This document shows positions 54,075 to 64,000 of a stretch of 64,000 bases of DNA, one piece after another. Each line of letters begins with the position of its first letter. Position 1 is the first letter of the stretch. Source of the stretch: Pyrinomonadaceae bacterium. GTDB taxonomy: Bacteria > Acidobacteriota > Blastocatellia > Pyrinomonadales > Pyrinomonadaceae. The position numbers and the translations under genes were made by a program. The notes beneath the pieces are model-generated. The model ran no database searches, had not been told where the DNA came from, and worked only from the letters and a program-made list of their open reading frames with translations. Location: NCBI GenBank assembly GCA_030841085.1, contig JAVEDP010000022.1:186001-250000 (forward strand), in the 5' to 3' direction.

Positions 54075-54707
54075 ATGAGTCAAAACGATAAGCAGAAATC
54101 TTCCCCTTCACTCGACGAAACAACGGTCGATCGCGATCCGATAAAGCTGTTTCGACTTTGGTTTGACGATGCCATCGCCTCGGGATCGCGTTTGCCGGAA
54201 TCAATGACGTTGGCAACAGCGACGCCGGATGGAAAGCCTTCGGCGCGGGTCGTGCTCTTGAAGAACGTCGACGCAAACGGGTTTGTTTTCTACACAAATT
54301 ATCGCAGCGCGAAAGCGCAAGAGCTGGATCAGAATCCGCACGCCGCGCTCGTGTTTTACTGGGTCGGGCTGGATCGACAGGTGCGAGTTGAGGGCGGCGT
54401 CGAACGAGTTTCGGCAGCCGAGTCAGACGAATATTTCAAGACGCGCCCGCGGGAAAGCCAGCTTGGCGCGCTCGCTTCGCCGCAAAGTGAAGTGATCGAA
54501 AGTCGTGAAGTTTTAGAAAGGCGTCTCCTCGCTTTAGAACAAGAGTACCGGGATCGCGAAGTTGAGCGCCCGGCGCACTGGGGCGGCTATCGGCTAAAAC
54601 CCGAGCGGATTGAGTTCTGGGAAAATCGTCCCGGCCGCTTGCACGACCGCATTGCTTACGACCTTCAAGCCGATGGTTCATGGAGCATCAAACGTCTGGC
54701 GCCATAG
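54075..54707 (+). CDS. pdxH: Pyridoxamine 5'-phosphate oxidase
   Basis: This 210-residue FMN enzyme makes pyridoxal 5'-phosphate from PNP or PMP. Landmarks are PESMTLATATPDGKPSARVV near residue 41, LLKNVDANGFVFYTNYRSAK, ALVFYWVGLDRQVRVEG near residue 94, SPQSEVIESREVL near residue 136, and the C-terminal PAHWGGYRLKPERIEFWEN with RLHDRIAYD. Length and motifs are typical for PdxH. No vitamin B6 gene partner is nearby. It lies alone between two repeats. Confidence 0.96.
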   Translation: MSQNDKQKSSPSLDETTVDRDPIKLFRLWFDDAIASGSRLPESMTLATATPDGKPSARVVLLKNVDANGFVFYTNYRSAKAQELDQNPHAALVFYWVGLDRQVRVEGGVERVSAAESDEYFKTRPRESQLGALASPQSEVIESREVLERRLLALEQEYRDREVERPAHWGGYRLKPERIEFWENRPGRLHDRIAYDLQADGSWSIKRLAP

Positions 54708-54738
54708 AATTCCCGACGCAATAGTGTACAAAATTTTA

Positions 54739-54875
54739 GCCGCGGATAACGCGGATTAACGCGAATCTGAAAACATTGAGTCTAACTAAAACATTGCAAG
54801 CCTTCCAGCGCCAATTGCCTCATAGTTTTTGATCGCTTTTCTCTAATCTGCGGGTATCTGCGCAAATCCGCGGCC
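54739..54875. repeat. Inverted repeat (CCGCGGAT family)
   Basis: GCCGCGGATAACGCGGATTA (54739-54758) with ACGCGAAT is mirrored imperfectly by ATCTGCGGGTATCTGCGCAA with ATCCGCGGCC (54846-54875). It fills most of the space between the convergent pdxH and reductase genes. The stretch near 2969 looks like a related fragment. Confidence 0.7.
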
Positions 54876-54906
54876 AATAATCTGCCGGGCAAAGCTGCTT
54901 CGTCAT

Positions 54907-56118
54907 CTAGATCGGCCGCAGCGCTTTGCGCGCCAGTTTCTTTTTCAAGCCGACATAACCTTGCTCGCCGGCTACCAGATCGCCCAGCACTTTCTTAATC
55001 CCGCGATGCCCGCGCGCGAACTCAATCATTCTTTCCGTAAACGGCGCGCCGAAGAAGTTTCCGTAGAAGCGCCGGCGCATTTGTGAAGCGCGGCGCAGCT
55101 CGCCGCCGAAATCTTTGCGCCAGTCTGCTTCATATTCTTCCGGCCGCTCTTCAAGGAAAGCAAAGGCGAAGAGTTCCGCTGAGCGCAACGCATAGTAAAT
55201 TCCCTCGCCTGTTACCGGATCGGCAAAGCCGGCGGCATCACCCAGCAGCGCCCAGTTTTCGCCTGACGCGCGCCGTTTGTCCCAGGTCTTGTCGGCGAGT
55301 CCGGGAATCCGCGCTGCATAGCGTTCGGCAGTCGCTCGCAAATTCTTTTCGATAGCCCGCGCCGCATCGTTATCAACCCGGGACCAGATTTTCGCTTTCG
55401 CATTTTCGCGTTGTTGGTAATAGCCAACCATGAATTGCCACATCAGCTCGTCCAAAGCTTTGTGATCAAAATCTTCCTGCGTCGTCGCGATGCCAAACGA
55501 GATATGGTCCAGGCGGGGGAACGCCCAGGCATAACCAACCCAGCGCGGCAGAAAGGCAACAACTGTCGGCGCCCCGGCTTTTTCCGGCAAGGGTGCACGG
55601 TAACCAAATGCGACTTCCATGTCGGCGGCGGCGAGTGGCCCCGCTAATTTCTTGGCAATGCCGCTGTTTGCTCCGTCGGCGGCGACTAGAAACTTGGTGG
55701 TCCAAATGACACCGCTCGCATCGCGCACTGACCAACCGTTTGTTGTTCGAGTTATTGCTCGCGCGGAAACTTTTTGCGAGACGACTTCTGCACCCGCTGC
55801 CTGGGCCCGATCGCGAAGATACGAATCGAACGCGATGCGCGAATAGATCGCGAACGGCTCGTCCAGTTTCAAATGCAAGCGCTGACCTGACGGCGAATAC
55901 AACTCCAACTCTCTGACTGTGCGGCCAACTGCGTCCAGCAAATGCGGCCACGCTTTGAGTGCCTTGGCCGTGACGCCGCCGCCGCAGGCTTTTGGTTCGC
56001 CTTCGGGCCGGCCATCGAACAGCGCCACGCGCGCGCCGCCTGCAGCCAAACGCTCAGCCGCAAACGAACCCGCGGGTCCGGCGCCGACAATCAAAACATC
56101 AAATGCTTCGGTCTTCAT
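54907..56118 (-). CDS. Geranylgeranyl-reductase-family FAD oxidoreductase
   Basis: This 403-residue flavoprotein starts with an FAD motif VLIVGAGPAGSFAAERLAAG, then KACGGGVTAKALKAWP (the CxxG-type loop of the GGR family) near residue 44. It has LVAADGANSGIAKKLAGP near residue 145 and the second FAD motif WALLGDAAGFADPVTGEGIY near residue 290. The family reduces isoprenoid double bonds of quinones, lipids or chlorophyll side chains. The exact substrate is uncertain. The ATG is at the edge of the repeat at 56119. Confidence 0.9.
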   Translation of the reverse strand: MKTEAFDVLIVGAGPAGSFAAERLAAGGARVALFDGRPEGEPKACGGGVTAKALKAWPHLLDAVGRTVRELELYSPSGQRLHLKLDEPFAIYSRIAFDSYLRDRAQAAGAEVVSQKVSARAITRTTNGWSVRDASGVIWTTKFLVAADGANSGIAKKLAGPLAAADMEVAFGYRAPLPEKAGAPTVVAFLPRWVGYAWAFPRLDHISFGIATTQEDFDHKALDELMWQFMVGYYQQRENAKAKIWSRVDNDAARAIEKNLRATAERYAARIPGLADKTWDKRRASGENWALLGDAAGFADPVTGEGIYYALRSAELFAFAFLEERPEEYEADWRKDFGGELRRASQMRRRFYGNFFGAPFTERMIEFARGHRGIKKVLGDLVAGEQGYVGLKKKLARKALRPI

Positions 56119-56259
56119 TTTGGAGTGCGGCGGCTCGACGCCGCTTTGGACTTCGGCGGCTTGACGCCGATTTTGGGTTAGCGCTGCGATCCTCGTAGTA
56201 AGAAAACACTCGAGTGTCTTCGTCTCGTTAAAGCGGCGTCGAGCCGCCGCGCTCCAAAT
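56119..56259. repeat. Inverted repeat (CGGCGGCTCGACGCCG family)
   Basis: TTGGAGTGCGGCGGCTCGAC with GCCGCTTT (56120-56148) is mirrored by AAGCGGCGTCGAGCCGCCGC with GCTCCAA (56230-56257). A smaller unit GGCGGCTTGACGCC sits next to the left arm. Its left end begins right at the start codon of the reductase gene. Confidence 0.82.
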
Positions 56260-56344
56260 TAGGGCCCTGTGATGATAGTGGCCTTCTAATGTTCAGAGCA
56301 ATTGGTGTGATAAAATCCGCGTGTTCCCTGACAGCAAAAAGAAG

Positions 56345-56447
56345 CACGTGGACGTCCTTTTGCGGCCACGTGACTTGGTAGTTCTTGACAGGATTTACAA
56401 GACGACGTGCGAAATGCGTCGACTCTTGTAATCAAGTAAATCCTGTC
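56345..56447. repeat. Inverted repeat (GACAGGATTTAC family)
   Basis: GACAGGATTTAC (56387-56398) pairs perfectly with GTAAATCCTGTC (56436-56447). To its left CACGTGGACGTCC and GGCCACGTG form a second small symmetry around 56345-56372. Confidence 0.72.
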
Positions 56448-56474
56448 TGAAGCTTTTCTGTTTCCGGAGGATCA

Positions 56475-57851
56475 ATGGGAAACACAAGCGCAATTGTTTT
56501 CTCGGGAATTGCTCCTCATCCGCCGATTATGGTTCCCGAGGTCGGCCGCGAAGCGATCGCCGAGGTACGCGGCTCAATCGATGCGATGGCGGAACTGACC
56601 CGTCGAATTATCCAGAGCGGCGCCGAAACAATCATCGTCATTTCGCCTCATGCGCCACTAAGTCCAGACGCGTTTGTCGCCTACCACTCGCAACCCCTTC
56701 ATGGAGATTTTGCAAACTTTCGCGCGCCAGCCACGACCGTCGAATTTCCCATCGATGAAGAGCTACTCGCCGCAATTGTTAACGCCGCGGCGAACGCTGA
56801 TTATGAGGTGCCCGCACTCGAGGGTCACGACCTGGACCATGGAACGGCGGTGCCGCTGTACTTTCTCGATCGTAACGGCTGGCAGGGACGCGTGGTCGCG
56901 CTTGGCTACAGCTTTCTCGCAAATGAAGATCATCTCAAGTTTGGCGAATGTATCCGGCGGGCGGCGGAAAAAGTTGGACGAAGTGTGGCTTTTATCGCCA
57001 GCGGAGATTTGAGTCACCGGCTGAAACCCGAAGCGCCCGCCGGCTATAACTCCTCGGCACATTTGTTTGATGAACAGGTTGTTGATGCGTTGACGCGCAA
57101 CACACCCAGGCAAATCATCGATATCGATCCGAATTTAAGGCGCATGGCCGGCGAGTGTGGCTATCGCTCAATACTTGTCGCGCTTGGCTTGGCGCAGAGT
57201 TTGCCGGCGGCTTGTGAGGTACTTCATTACGAAGCGCCATTTGGCGTTGGCTATCTCGTGGCGCAACTAACAAATGTTAAGTCGGACAATGATAGTGAAG
57301 TTGACTTCGCCATTAGCCAGCAAACTTCGGGTGACGAAGATTTGCCAGTTCTCGCTCGACGCGCCGTCGAAACCTTTGTCCGCAATGGCCGGCAAATTTC
57401 AGTTCCGCAAAACGCTGCCGAGATCCTGGGCGCGCGCGCGGCTTGCTTCGTCTCAATCAAAACGCGAGACGGCGATTTGCGCGGCTGCATCGGCACTATC
57501 GAACCGGTCAAGGAAACGCTTGGTGATGAACTTATTGCAAATGCGATAAGCGCAGCCACACGCGATCCGCGGTTTGCTCCTGTCCAAGAAAGCGAATTGC
57601 CTAACCTTAAGTATTCAGTCGATATTCTGAGTGCGCCCGAACCGGCGACTGTTGCGGATCTCGATCCGGCCATCTACGGCGTAATTGTCGAGGATGAATC
57701 GGGTTTGTTGCGCGGCTTGTTATTGCCCGACATTGAGGGTGTGGATACGGCCGAGCAACAGGTCAGCATCGCGGCGCGCAAGGCAGGGATTGCGCCGGGA
57801 ACGCCGCTCAAGCTTTCACGTTTTCGCGTGGATCGTTTTGGTGAGAAGTAG
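56475..57851 (+). CDS. Memo-AMMECR1 fusion (AmmeMemoRadiSam system proteins B and A)
   Basis: This 458-residue protein joins two domains. Residues 1-270 form a Memo-type domain (class III dioxygenase fold) with FSGIAPHPPIMVPEVG, VISPHAPLSPDAF, LEGHDLDHGTAVPLYF and IASGDLSHRL as the histidine-bearing loops. Residues 285-455 form an AMMECR1 domain with FVSIKTRDGDLRGCIGTIEP (the LRGCIG motif) near residue 325 and EDESGLLRGLLLP. These two usually act with a radical SAM protein, for which no gene is visible here. GGAGGATCA precedes the ATG by three to four bases. The TAG stop is within a GTAGGACAG repeat. Confidence 0.93.
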   Translation: MGNTSAIVFSGIAPHPPIMVPEVGREAIAEVRGSIDAMAELTRRIIQSGAETIIVISPHAPLSPDAFVAYHSQPLHGDFANFRAPATTVEFPIDEELLAAIVNAAANADYEVPALEGHDLDHGTAVPLYFLDRNGWQGRVVALGYSFLANEDHLKFGECIRRAAEKVGRSVAFIASGDLSHRLKPEAPAGYNSSAHLFDEQVVDALTRNTPRQIIDIDPNLRRMAGECGYRSILVALGLAQSLPAACEVLHYEAPFGVGYLVAQLTNVKSDNDSEVDFAISQQTSGDEDLPVLARRAVETFVRNGRQISVPQNAAEILGARAACFVSIKTRDGDLRGCIGTIEPVKETLGDELIANAISAATRDPRFAPVQESELPNLKYSVDILSAPEPATVADLDPAIYGVIVEDESGLLRGLLLPDIEGVDTAEQQVSIAARKAGIAPGTPLKLSRFRVDRFGEK

Positions 57852-58120
57852 GACAGGCATTCCTGCCTGTCCCTTGTCTTATTTACGATCACGGTCAGGT
57901 AAGTTGAAAGAGGAAGGAAGATTTTCCATTCATCATTTGCCATTTCTCATTTTTCATTGAAGTGAAGCGGAAAGAAGTGAGACGAGAATCAGGCACGGTT
58001 TCCTACCAGATCAGTTAGATGAAAAATGAGAAATGGCAAATGATGAATGGAAAATCTTTCCTGTTTTCTTCGGTCAGTACAATCGCCCGCTGTGGGAGAC
58101 AGGCAGAATGCCTGTCCTAC
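57847..58120. repeat. Composite repeat filling the Memo-gyrB gap
   Basis: The outer ends are GTAGGACAG-family arms: GTAGGACAGGCATTCCTG at 57848 and, inverted, CAGAATGCCTGTCCTAC at 58104-58120. Within is a long, almost perfect inverted repeat: 57916-57957 (GGAAGATTTTCCATTCATCA ... TTTTCAT) against 58019-58061, with one extra base. The Memo stop and the gyrB stop (58121-58123) are both touched by the element. Confidence 0.88.
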
Positions 58121-60646
<2,526 letters not shown>

Positions 60647-60651
60647 TCAAC

Positions 60652-61794
60652 TCAGTCGTTGGCCGCAACTGCCGAGAAAGTGCTTCGGTTCAACTCCGGT
60701 TGCACTGCCTGGCCCGCGGCAATCTCGTAAACGTTTGCTCTGGAAATGAACCCTTCAACGTGGCTTCGTTTCGAGGTGGTGATGAATGTCTGTGTGCGAC
60801 CTTCAAGGTATTCCAAAAGACGTCTTATCCGATTTTCGTCCAGCTCAGCGTCGACATCGTCGACCAGAAAAAGTGGGCGATCATCATGCCATGAATTATA
60901 CACTGAAATCGCCGCTAAGTCTAAGAGCAGCAAGGCGCTACGTTGCTGTCCAGAGCTGCCAAAAACGCGCAATTCCCGGCCTGCCAGATGCACCGCCAAA
61001 TCGTCTCGATGGGGACCCAGCAAAGCACGGCCGGCGGCCGCTTCGGCGGGCAATCTAAGTTGCAACCGTTCGTTTAAGAGCCCCTCGTAATTACTCAAAT
61101 CGCCCTTGCCGTCGAGCGACGATGAATAACGAATGTGAAGCTCGGCAGGCTCGAATAAGGATCGTTCGAGCTCATTGTTTAGCCGTTCAGTGTAATCAAC
61201 TCGTGCTTCATGAATTTCCGCCGCCAGTTGGACCAGTTGTTGGTTCCAGGGAGCTAAGAGATCCTGCAATTCCACCAGGCTGCGATTGTGTTCGAGGTTG
61301 TCCTGAAGAATTCGGTTCTTTTGTTTAATAACGCGGTTGTAATCGGAAACTGTGCGCACGTAGGCGGGACGCAATGAGGCAACGCCGCGATCGATGAAAT
61401 GCCGGCGCGCTTCCGGCATTCCGCGCACTACGTCCAGTTGGTCGGCGGTGAATGAAAACACCTGCAACTGGCCCAGGTACCTGGTGAGTTGTTCGCGCTT
61501 CCCATTGACCGCGATCGATTTGGTGTTCTCTTTTAGTGTTACGCGCAGATCGCGCTGCAGGTCGTCGCCACTTGAAACACGACCGGCGACAAACGCGCTG
61601 TCTTGTCCAAACCTGATCGTTTCCTGAAGCCGTTGCGTACGAAAGGACTTAGTTCTGGAGAGGAGATGAATGGCCTCGAGCCAGTTTGTCTTACCCTGAC
61701 CGTTGTCGCCATGAATGATATTTAACCCTGGACCCCAAAAGATCTTTCCGCTGAGGTTGCGAAAATTATCTACTTCAACAAAGTCGAGGATCAT
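60652..61794 (-). CDS. recF: DNA replication and repair protein RecF
   Basis: This 380-residue SMC-like ATPase loads RecA at gaps through RecR and RecO. It shows EVDNFRNLSGKIFWGPGLN at the start, Walker A IHGDNGQGKTNWLEA near residue 30, FIDRGVASLRPAYV near residue 130, the signature region GSSGQQRSALLLLDLAAISV near residue 280 and Walker B PLFLVDDVDAELDENR near residue 305. Gene order between dnaN and gyrB is classical. It is separated from dnaN by a terminator, so it probably has its own promoter in that gap. Confidence 0.97.
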   Translation of the reverse strand: MILDFVEVDNFRNLSGKIFWGPGLNIIHGDNGQGKTNWLEAIHLLSRTKSFRTQRLQETIRFGQDSAFVAGRVSSGDDLQRDLRVTLKENTKSIAVNGKREQLTRYLGQLQVFSFTADQLDVVRGMPEARRHFIDRGVASLRPAYVRTVSDYNRVIKQKNRILQDNLEHNRSLVELQDLLAPWNQQLVQLAAEIHEARVDYTERLNNELERSLFEPAELHIRYSSSLDGKGDLSNYEGLLNERLQLRLPAEAAAGRALLGPHRDDLAVHLAGRELRVFGSSGQQRSALLLLDLAAISVYNSWHDDRPLFLVDDVDAELDENRIRRLLEYLEGRTQTFITTSKRSHVEGFISRANVYEIAAGQAVQPELNRSTFSAVAAND

Positions 61795-61840
61795 CGATGG
61801 ATTTTAGCATGAGGACCAGGCAATCTGTGCTTCAGCCGTA

Positions 61841-61880
61841 CAAAAGCAAAAGCGCCCTTGTTCCGAAAAACAAGAGCGCT
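61841..61880 (-). terminator. Terminator after dnaN
   Basis: On the minus strand AGCGCTCTTGTT (61869-61880 complement) pairs with AACAAGGGCGCT (61851-61862 complement) around TTTCGG, followed by TTTGCTTTTG. The stem is interrupted by one mismatch. It lies 29 bases after the dnaN stop. Confidence 0.85.
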
Positions 61881-61909
61881 CTTTCCTTCACCTTCAGATT
61901 ACGACTCGA

Positions 61910-63019
61910 TCATAACCGCATCGGCATGACGACGTATTTGTAGTCGTAGTCTCCGCCTTCAGCTGGACGAAGTTGCGCCTGTGAATTACCGTCCTTGAAT
62001 TCAAAGGCGACTGCGCCTTCGCCGATCACGTTCAAAAACTCCAGCAGGTACTGCGCGTTGAAACCGATGTCAGTTTCCTCGCCGCTGTAGTCGGCCTGAA
62101 TCGTTTCGCTTGCCTCGCCTTCTTCCGCATTCTGTGAACTGATCACCAATTGATTCGGTTCTAGATGGAAGCGAATCGCATGCGAACGTTCATCCGACAT
62201 GAGCGCTACTCGCCTTACTGCCGAATTCAACTGTCCACAGTCGAACTGGACTGATTTGTCATTATTCTTGGGCATCACCATGTCGTAATTCGGAAACTGA
62301 CCGTACAACATGCGCGAAACCAAAAGCCGCGGTCCGACGTCGAAGAAGATGTGATTATTATCAAGACCCAGGCTGATTTCACCTTCAAAGCCGGCAGTTA
62401 GTTTTGTCAATTCTGCTAAGGTTTTTCGCGGAATCAGCGTGTCGATAGCTTCACTATTGTCCTTTGAAACGCCTTTTCGTTCCACGTAGGCCAGCCGGTG
62501 TCCGTCGGTCGTGACCATCTTTGCACCGGTGTCATCCATGATGAACTTCGCGCCGGAAAGCGTATAACGCGACTCTTCCTGTGTGATTGCAAAAATTGTC
62601 TTATCGATAAACGACTTGATGATCTCGGCTGACAGTTTGGTCGGTGTTGATTTGGAGGAAGGCACCTCGGGAAACGCGTCGCGCGCCACGCCGACCATCT
62701 TGAATTTTGTCTTGTCGCAGGTAACGGTTACCCAATCGTTGCTTTCTTTTTTGAAAGTTACGGGCGCATCAGGCAGCAAACGCGCTATCTCAAAAAGTTT
62801 TCTGGCTTGCACGCAGATAGAGCCGGCCGTTGAAACCTCAGCGTCCATGTCACAACGAATCGTGACGTCGAGATCGGTTCCTGTAAGCCGAATATTGTTT
62901 TCGCCGACAGACTCAATGAGAATGTTCGACAGGACAGGGATAGTGTTTTTCTTTTCCACTACGCCCTGCACGTACGCCAGTTCTCTTTGCAGATTCTGTT
63001 TGCTAACCACGAATTGCAT
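61910..63019 (-). CDS. dnaN: DNA polymerase III sliding clamp (beta subunit)
   Basis: This 369-residue protein is the ring-shaped processivity clamp. Its three similar domains are visible: MQFVVSKQNLQRELAYVQGV, then SNILIESVGENNIRLTGTDL; IAITQEESRYTLSGAKFIMD-like FAITQEESRYTLSGAKFI, GHRLAYVERK; and SVQFDCGQLNSAVRRVALMS with a VVMPMRL end that is the clamp's C-terminal signature. The ATG at 63019 has AAGGAG seven bases upstream and matches the family start; the frame opens earlier at 63058. It is preceded by the origin region and dnaA. Confidence 0.97.
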   Translation of the reverse strand: MQFVVSKQNLQRELAYVQGVVEKKNTIPVLSNILIESVGENNIRLTGTDLDVTIRCDMDAEVSTAGSICVQARKLFEIARLLPDAPVTFKKESNDWVTVTCDKTKFKMVGVARDAFPEVPSSKSTPTKLSAEIIKSFIDKTIFAITQEESRYTLSGAKFIMDDTGAKMVTTDGHRLAYVERKGVSKDNSEAIDTLIPRKTLAELTKLTAGFEGEISLGLDNNHIFFDVGPRLLVSRMLYGQFPNYDMVMPKNNDKSVQFDCGQLNSAVRRVALMSDERSHAIRFHLEPNQLVISSQNAEEGEASETIQADYSGEETDIGFNAQYLLEFLNVIGEGAVAFEFKDGNSQAQLRPAEGGDYDYKYVVMPMRL

Positions 63020-63363
63020 GTTCGACTCCTTAAGCTTTGCGCCTTCACTTACAGCCATAAATTTCTCCTCGACATTTTCTGTCTCTACCTAACACAAACA
63101 TTATATATATTTCCAGTAGTAGCAGTAGGGCCTGTTGATTTGTGGAAAACAGATTTCTAAACCAATCGATAACTGCTCGAACCGGTGTTGATAAGCAAGT
63201 GGAAGCTCTTGCAGAAATCAACAACGCTGTAGAAAAGTTTTCGCGCTACAAACTTATTCTAGTCTTTCACAAGCACGTTCTCAAACAACCTGAGGAATGC
63301 AAGATATTAGGTAAATTTGGTGCGCCTTTCAGGACTAAATCAATGAATCGGTTTGTGGAAAAA
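63020..63363. other. Candidate replication origin (oriC) between dnaA and dnaN
   Basis: This 344-base gap contains DnaA-box-like sites in one direction: TGTGGAAAA (63141-63149 and 63354-63362), TGTTGATAA (63186-63194), TGTAGAAAA (63228-63236) and a weak TGTTGATTT (63133-63141). Next to the first is GGGCC, then the triplets CAG-TAG-TAG-CAG-TAG (63114-63128), then the AT-rich ATTATATATATTT (63100-63112). The order on the minus strand is DnaA box, GC-rich, CTA/CTG triplets, AT-rich. It matches the basal unwinding layout known for Bacillus-type origins. The second TGTGGAAAA partly overlaps the end of dnaA. Confidence 0.75.
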
Positions 63364-64000
63364 CTACTTTTGTAGACTCTCAGCCAGATCGAGCAATAGT
63401 CTTTGAAAAGTCGAATCACTTGCCGCCATTGACTGAATCTTTTCGAACGAATGAATCACCGTTGTGTGGTGCTTGCCGCCGAAAGCCCTGCCGATTTCCG
63501 GATAGCTTCGGTTCGTCAGTCGCTTGCAAAGGTACATAGCAATCTGACGAGGAAAAGCGAATTGGCGCGAATTGTTTTTCGCAACCAACTGTTCGACTGA
63601 AAGCTTGTAAGCTGCCGCCACAGACTTTTGAATTTGAGGGATTGTTACCAAGCCTGGCTCTTCGTCACTGGCTATGTTTCTTATCGCGTCCCGGGCCAAA
63701 TCCTCATTGATCGGAATGCCGCGCAACGAAGATATAGCTAGCAATCTGATCAGCGATCCTTCTAATTCCCGCACGTTGTTTTTAACGCGGGTGGCGATAA
63801 AGAGCGCGACTTCATCGGGAATCGCGACTCCCATGGTTTCAGCTTTTCTTTTGAGAATTGCCACCTTCGTCTCTAAATCAGGCGGCTCAAGGTCAGCAAT
63901 CAGTCCCCATTCGAACCGCGAATGTAGTCTTTCTTCAAGCGTAGGTATTTCGCGCGGTGGGCAGTCCGAGCTAATCACAATCTGCTTCTGTTGTTCATAT
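63364..64000 (-). CDS. dnaA: Chromosomal replication initiator DnaA (C-terminal part; runs off the right edge)
   Basis: About 212 C-terminal residues are visible and the gene continues past 64000. The visible start is [20 protein letters not shown], followed by [20 protein letters not shown] of the AAA+ domain, then the lid ([16 protein letters not shown]) and the DNA-binding domain IV. The latter has [20 protein letters not shown] and the signature [16 protein letters not shown] that reads DnaA boxes. It heads the dnaA-dnaN-recF-gyrB series, and the candidate oriC follows its 3' end. Confidence 0.97.
   Translation of the reverse strand, partial: YEQQKQIVISSDCPPREIPTLEERLHSRFEWGLIADLEPPDLETKVAILKRKAETMGVAIPDEVALFIATRVKNNVRELEGSLIRLLAISSLRGIPINEDLARDAIRNIASDEEPGLVTIPQIQKSVAAAYKLSVEQLVAKNNSRQFAFPRQIAMYLCKRLTNRSYPEIGRAFGGKHHTTVIHSFEKIQSMAASDSTFQRLLLDLAESLQK

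Larger units (their letters stand above)
56119..56474. other. Gap with two repeat elements
   Basis: These 356 bases between divergent genes hold two inverted repeats (56119-56259 and 56345-56447) and no gene. GGAGGATC at the right end is the ribosome site of the Memo-AMMECR1 gene. Confidence 0.5.

Noticed and set aside
57916-58061. Insertion sequence bounded by the 42-base inverted repeats
   Set aside because: Only about 60 bases lie between the arms and there is no transposase frame, so it can at most be a non-autonomous element.

Overview
The window looks like a chromosomal piece of an environmental Acidobacteriota, probably of the Blastocatellia type. This is inferred from gene content, not from a marker phylogeny. 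Supporting signs are a moderately GC-rich genome, a PD40-repeat Ser/Thr kinase, a FecR/DUF6600 secreted protein, a complete membrane-type urate pathway, and an unusually dense set of small palindromic intergenic repeats. The right end holds the replication-origin genes dnaA-dnaN-recF-gyrB on the minus strand, so the window reads leftwards away from oriC. No insertion sequence, integrase, prophage or CRISPR array was found. One tRNA gene, Glu(CTC), is present.

Layout from left to right. 1-2717: a three-gene proton-translocating transhydrogenase (pntB partial, pntA2, pntA1), with an inverted-repeat element between the two alpha genes. 3076-9300: tRNA-Glu and a small surface-polysaccharide group (methyltransferase, polytopic membrane protein, DegT aminotransferase, SDR epimerase, GT2 glycosyltransferase). 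9534-13955: a DUF6986 aldolase-like protein, a cysteine-rich unknown and an M49-like metallopeptidase. 14010-14568: yefM-yoeB with a visible promoter and operator. 14580-28807: one long minus-strand run. Read in transcription order it holds a PBECR-like/DUF2283 pair, a DUF262-HNH nuclease, hicBA, xanthine dehydrogenase (with vapBC embedded), an SGNH hydrolase, a membrane protein, allantoinase, a cupin, allantoicase, OHCU decarboxylase, HIU hydrolase and PuuD. 29323-37200: a lipoprotein, a kinase, a thioesterase, an oxidoreductase, another toxin-antitoxin pair and glpD. 37812-46939: secreted FecR/DUF6600 protein, an S8 protease with a ClpX-like zinc finger, a cyclic-nucleotide-binding protein, a sulfite-oxidase-like enzyme, a DUF4258 pair, and an orphan antitoxin overlapping a NUDIX-MBL fusion. 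47323-57851: a ChlI/MoxR-type ATPase and VWA partner separated by a toxin-antitoxin pair, a hybrid histidine kinase, a thioesterase, pdxH, a geranylgeranyl-reductase-like flavoprotein and a Memo-AMMECR1 fusion. 58121-64000: gyrB, recF, dnaN, the origin region and dnaA.

Functionally, the central run would take hypoxanthine/xanthine to urate (XdhABC-type), then to 5-hydroxyisourate (PuuD), OHCU (UraH), allantoin (UraD), allantoate (AllB), and ureidoglycolate plus urea (Alc). The small cupin between allB and alc is a candidate for a missing late step. The cluster is headed by hicBA and interrupted by vapBC with 3-nt spacing or 4-nt overlaps.

The most unusual theme is the palindromic repeats. 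At least ten families occur in 64 kb. They often touch stop codons, in several cases supplying the stop codon itself. In three genes (allB, glpD and the VWA gene) they sit in frame inside the coding sequence and add roughly 28-42 residues. A second strong observation is an origin segment between dnaN and dnaA whose order (AT-rich, TAG/CAG trios, GC-rich, DnaA boxes) matches the basal unwinding layout known from Bacillus.
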